Shown: piece by piece, positions 6,433-7,575 of the stretch
Layout of the letters: each line of letters begins with the position of its first letter
Position numbering within the stretch: the stretch's first letter is position 1
Source of the DNA: Lentisphaeria bacterium UBA1784
GTDB lineage: Bacteria > Verrucomicrobiota > Lentisphaeria > Victivallales > Victivallaceae
Assembly: GCA_002315455.1 (NCBI GenBank)
Contig: DCGG01000010.1
Location: 1-7,575 of the forward strand
Length of the DNA: 7,575 nucleotides
Direction of reading: 5' to 3'
Program-made: the position numbers and the translations under genes
The notes under the pieces: generated by a model
What the model saw: the letters and a program-made list of their open reading frames with translations, nothing else
The model's database searches: none
What the model was told of the DNA's origin: nothing

Positions 6433-7575
6433 ATGGCTCCCAATCACGACGAAAAACATTGTTCCTGCGGTCATCCCCACGACCACGCGCAGGAACACGA
6501 CCATTGTTGCGGTCACGAACATGAACACGAAGGAAGCGGTCACTGCATCTGCGGTCACGACCACTCCGAAGGCGTGGGACACGACCGTTCCATCGGCAAG
6601 ATATCCTTTGCGCTTCTGGGCGGCATCCTGACGTTGAACTCCTTTCTGCTGGTCTGGCTTCTGCCGGAACAGCAGTTCGCCGGCGAGATGAGCGCACTTC
6701 TCGGGGCCTTCATCCTTGCCTTCCCCATTGTGGCGACGGCGGTGAAGGACCTGATCCGGGGCAAGGTCTATATGAATGAACTGGTGGCGCTGGCGATCCT
6801 CGCCGCTCTGGCCAGCCGGGATTTCCGGACTGCCGGGATCATCGCGTTCTTCCTCCTGATCACCATCATCATCGAGACCCGGACCGCCAGCGGGGCCCAG
6901 CGTTCCATCGAGGCGCTGGTGAAACTGACCCCTCATACCGCCCGCAAACTGGATGCCGGCGGAAACGAGACGGAAGTCCCTGCGGTCAGCCTCGCGGTGG
7001 GAGACCGCATCCGGGTCCGGCCCGGAGAGAACTTCCCCGTGGATGCCCGCATCCTCTCCGGTGAGAGCACGGTCAATCAGGCCTCCATCACCGGCGAGTC
7101 CGTCCCGGTGGAGAAGGCTCCCGGCAGCGACGTTTTCGCAGGGACCCAGAATCTGACGGGCCTGCTGGAGCTGGAGGTCACCCGCATCGGCGAGGATACC
7201 ACTCTCGGCAAGGTCAAGGACATGATCATGCAGGCCGAAGCCAGCCGTACCCCAGTGGTGCGGGCCATCGACCGTTACGCGGGATATTACACGCCCACGG
7301 TGCTGATGGTCGCGTGGGTGACGTGGTGGTTCAGCGAGGATCTCAACGTAGTCATCGCGCTGCTTGTGATCGCCTGTCCCTGTGCGGTGGTGCTGGCCAC
7401 TCCCACTGCGGTGGTGGCGGCGGTGGCCGCAGCTGCGCGGCTGGGCATTTTCATCAAGAACGTCAGCCATCTTGAGCTGGCCTCCCGGATCCGTACCTTC
7501 GTATTCGACAAGACCGGGACTCTGACCGACGGTGTTTTGAGCGTCGTGAAACTTCAGCCGGAGGGGGAGACCACC
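6433..7575 (+). CDS. P1B-type heavy-metal-translocating ATPase, 3' end missing
   Basis: The first 381 residues of a P1B metal-exporting ATPase are present; the frame is open to the window edge. Residues 1-50 form a hydrophilic tail with 14 His and 6 Cys, in place of an HMA domain with GMTCxxC. Membrane segments follow near 57-77, 86-104, 115-129 and 133-148. The TRTASGAQRSIEALVKLTP link precedes the actuator domain with TGES at 220-223. Two further helices carry the metal-site motif CPC (315-317, in ACPCAVVLATPTA), and the phosphorylation motif DKTGTLT begins at Asp359. The rest of the nucleotide-binding domain and the last helices lie outside. CPC is compatible with Cu+, Ag+, Zn2+, Cd2+ or Pb2+; ATP-TA wording after CPC leans toward the copper-like group while the His-rich tail leans toward zinc, so the substrate is left open. 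It lies 5 bp after the SPFH genes and appears to be part of their operon. Confidence 0.93.
   Translation, partial: MAPNHDEKHCSCGHPHDHAQEHDHCCGHEHEHEGSGHCICGHDHSEGVGHDRSIGKISFALLGGILTLNSFLLVWLLPEQQFAGEMSALLGAFILAFPIVATAVKDLIRGKVYMNELVALAILAALASRDFRTAGIIAFFLLITIIIETRTASGAQRSIEALVKLTPHTARKLDAGGNETEVPAVSLAVGDRIRVRPGENFPVDARILSGESTVNQASITGESVPVEKAPGSDVFAGTQNLTGLLELEVTRIGEDTTLGKVKDMIMQAEASRTPVVRAIDRYAGYYTPTVLMVAWVTWWFSEDLNVVIALLVIACPCAVVLATPTAVVAAVAAAARLGIFIKNVSHLELASRIRTFVFDKTGTLTDGVLSVVKLQPEGETT
6457..6570 (+). repeat. Three imperfect His/Cys repeats in the ATPase N-terminus
   Basis: Three copies of an HC(x)CGHxH unit occur at residues 9-18 (HCSCGHPHDH), 24-33 (HCCGHEHEHE) and 37-46 (HCICGHDHSE). 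The DNA copies share a caytgy...tgcggtcay core, consistent with internal duplication. The units offer clustered thiol and imidazole ligands and probably bind metal before transport or sense it. Confidence 0.7.

Noticed and set aside
5282..6697. Minus-strand open frame of 471 codons opposite the small HflK-like gene and ATPase start
   Set aside because: Arg- and Gly-rich product without recognisable motifs, antisense to two well-supported genes.
6208..7470. Minus-strand open frame of 420 codons opposite the ATPase
   Set aside because: The plus strand encodes TGES, CPC and DKTGTLT in order; the antisense product is low-complexity.
1..7575. CRISPR arrays, tRNA or rRNA genes, insertion sequences, attachment sites
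   Set aside because: No repeated spacer-like units, no tRNA-like or rRNA-like stretches, no transposase or integrase features and no long terminal repeats were seen on reading both strands.

Overview
The window is about 7.6 kb of GC-rich bacterial DNA, densely packed and entirely plus-strand. It appears to be chromosomal. There are no tRNA or rRNA genes, transposases, phage genes or CRISPR repeats. Domain make-up (a polytopic HflK-like protein beside two more SPFH proteins, and an esterase with an extra C-terminal beta domain) fits a PVC-group bacterium such as Verrucomicrobiota/Lentisphaerota or Planctomycetota. That placement comes from remembered family resemblance, not a search, and is tentative.

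Region 1 (1-2128) is a two-gene unit. The C-terminal two thirds of rarA (AAA+ replication-associated recombination protein A) enters from the left edge. It overlaps by 11 bp an alpha/beta-hydrolase (esterase type, GYSMG nucleophile elbow) carrying an additional C-terminal domain.

Region 2 (2129-2412) is the only sizeable non-coding gap and the most structured stretch. It holds five A/T tracts spaced about one helical turn apart, a sigma70-like promoter (TTGATA-17 bp-TATTAA), one perfect inverted repeat around the -35 box and another over the -10 box. A GC-rich leader of roughly 125 nt follows, with three potential hairpins. This looks like a regulated promoter for everything downstream.

Region 3 (2413-7575) is a four-gene operon: a 633-residue protein with about seven membrane helices and an SPFH/HflK-like domain, an HflC-like protein, a second HflK-like protein, and the N-terminal half of a P1B heavy-metal ATPase that runs off the right edge. 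Gaps are 30 bp, an 11-bp overlap and 5 bp, so co-expression and translational coupling are likely. HflK and HflC are known to form a membrane cage around the FtsH protease. Here three SPFH paralogues are tied to a metal exporter whose N-terminus is a His/Cys-rich tail instead of the usual HMA domain. The reading offered is a metal-linked membrane quality-control or membrane-domain module; the functional link is inferred from gene order only, and no ftsH is visible in the window.
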